Below, piece after piece: positions 4,969 through 5,624 of a DNA stretch of 5,624 nt. Source of the stretch: Planctomycetaceae bacterium (lineage in GTDB: Bacteria; Planctomycetota; Planctomycetia; Pirellulales; Thermoguttaceae). The number at the start of each line of letters is the position of its first letter. Position 1 is the first letter of the stretch. The notes beneath the pieces were generated by a model. The model ran no database searches and had not been told where the DNA came from. It saw only the letters and a list, made by a program, of their open reading frames with translations. Both the position numbers and the translations under genes were made by a program. Location: the NCBI GenBank assembly GCA_031274045.1, contig JAISQS010000706.1:1-5624 (forward strand), given 5' to 3'.

Positions 4969-5022
4969 TTTTGCCCGCAAAAAAAGCAACACAACCCATA
5001 AACCAAAGAACAGATCAATAAC

Positions 5023-5370
5023 ATGGATGGTATTAGTTATCTTTACGGCGGCGTTCAAAATATTGATTCGTTGATGCCGAAACTTGGAACGGGTCCGCTT
5101 GGGGATCGGATGAATCCGGACAGACCGATGACGGATGAAGAAATCAAACGTACTTCATTCAGCGATTTGTTGCTCGGTGCAATTGGTGAAGTAAACATGA
5201 TGCAAAAACGCGCCGACCAAGCTGTTGAAAAATTGATGACAGGCGGCGAAATCGGCACCGCAGAAGTACTCACCGCCGTACAAAAAGCCGACATAGCATT
5301 CAAAATGATGATGCAAATGAGAAACAAATTCGTACAAGCATACCAAGAAATCCAAAACATAAGAGTTTAA
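5023..5370 (+). CDS. fliE: Flagellar hook-basal body complex protein FliE
   Basis: This 115-aa protein is the adaptor between the MS ring (FliF) and the proximal rod and is secreted by the flagellar export gate. The conserved FliE core runs from FSDLLLGAIGEVNMMQ (46-61) through ADQAVEKLMTGG (64-75) to the C-terminal helix VLTAVQKADIAFKMMMQMRN and the ending AYQEIQNIRV (106-115), close to the FliE signature end. The first 45 residues are variable and Pro/Gly-containing, as in many homologues. The ATG at 5023 has only a weak purine stretch before it, so a start at Met18 (5074) is less likely but possible. Its usual downstream neighbour fliF does not follow: 254 bp of non-coding DNA reach the window end. 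The second half is rich in A/C-ending codons, unlike the first. Confidence 0.94.
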   Translation: MDGISYLYGGVQNIDSLMPKLGTGPLGDRMNPDRPMTDEEIKRTSFSDLLLGAIGEVNMMQKRADQAVEKLMTGGEIGTAEVLTAVQKADIAFKMMMQMRNKFVQAYQEIQNIRV

Positions 5371-5624
5371 AACAAAAAGGCTCGAAGGCAGTAAGGTATA
5401 CTTTTTATGCTTGAAAATTCCCATTCGCAATCACCATCGCAATAATTTTGTTACAGATATTGATCCCCGACTAACTCGCGCTTTACCAATTCGCGATGTA
5501 CGACCAACTTCACTTACCTTAATAACTATGCGACAAACGGTATTGGCTGTCTTACGTTGCGGCGAATTTTTTTACGCCCCAACGGGGCAAAAAGCCCATA
5601 GCACAGGGCAACGCCCTGTGAAAA
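5371..5624. other. Non-coding tail after fliE
   Basis: No gene can be supported. One plus-strand frame stays open from about 5363 to the edge, but it has no good start with a ribosome site and its end is simply the translated palindromes. The first half is A/C-rich, continuing the composition of the fliE 3' end. No clear terminator directly follows fliE. Confidence 0.5.
5576..5620. repeat. Paired GC hairpins with AAC loops
   Basis: GCCCC-AAC-GGGGC (5576-5588, 5 bp) is followed by AAAAAGCCCATAG and then CACAGGGC-AAC-GCCCTGTG (5602-5620, 8 bp, perfect). Both loops are AAC. The paired layout is what REP/BIME-like dispersed palindromes show. From memory, similar GCCCC-AAC-GGGGC motifs recur in several planctomycete and related genomes, but I cannot check this here. 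On the minus strand the unit could serve as a terminator for a gene beyond the right edge, but this is unproven. Confidence 0.65.

Noticed and set aside
5396..5624. Possible partial gene running off the right edge
   Set aside because: The frame is open, but it lacks a convincing start, and its end reads the twin palindromes. It would need the sequence beyond the window.

Overview
The window carries four plus-strand genes separated by long, repeat-dense intergenic DNA. They are a three-domain NifU-type iron-sulfur scaffold (1229-2290), a glucose-1-phosphate adenylyltransferase GlgC (2449-3732), the flagellar proximal-rod protein FlgC (4561-4968) and the basal-body adaptor FliE (5023-5370). The source is a flagellated, glycogen-making bacterium. 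The GlgC is of the cyanobacterial/planctomycete type, not the enterobacterial type. Three of the four starts lack a clear Shine-Dalgarno sequence, and the spacers hold many palindromic repeats. A member of the Planctomycetota or a related PVC lineage fits best. That assignment is inference, made without a database search.

Layout. Positions 1-1228 hold no convincing gene. They contain hairpins with GTA/TAC loops, two long imperfect inverted repeats, a GC-rich dispersed repeat, and a good sigma70-type promoter (TTGACA-N16-CATAAT, 1084-1111) that should drive nifU through a leader of roughly 110 nt. nifU and glgC are separated by 158 bp that include a 25-bp perfect inverted repeat built from heptamers. 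Positions 3733-4560 (828 bp) are again gene-free. They hold four copies of a hairpin repeat arranged as two inverted pairs, the inner pair enclosing a nested, cloverleaf-like palindrome of about 200 bp, plus two more copies of the GC-rich repeat seen upstream of nifU. flgC and fliE follow with a 54-bp gap, and flgC has a textbook ribosome-binding site. The last 254 bp hold two strong GC-rich hairpins and no supported gene.

How the genes relate. NifU (Fe-S cluster assembly) and GlgC (ADP-glucose synthesis for glycogen) share no obvious pathway and are probably only neighbours. FlgC and FliE act together: FliE links the MS ring to the rod and FlgC is a rod subunit. Their usual partners flgB and fliF are absent on both sides.

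I saw no new protein system. The unusual content is in the DNA: (i) the covarying hairpin family and nested palindrome at 3861-4262; (ii) three inverted-repeat elements of similar design but different sequence; and (iii) abrupt alternation between G/T-rich and A/C-rich patches on the plus strand, which flips synonymous codon choice inside single genes and continues into non-coding DNA.
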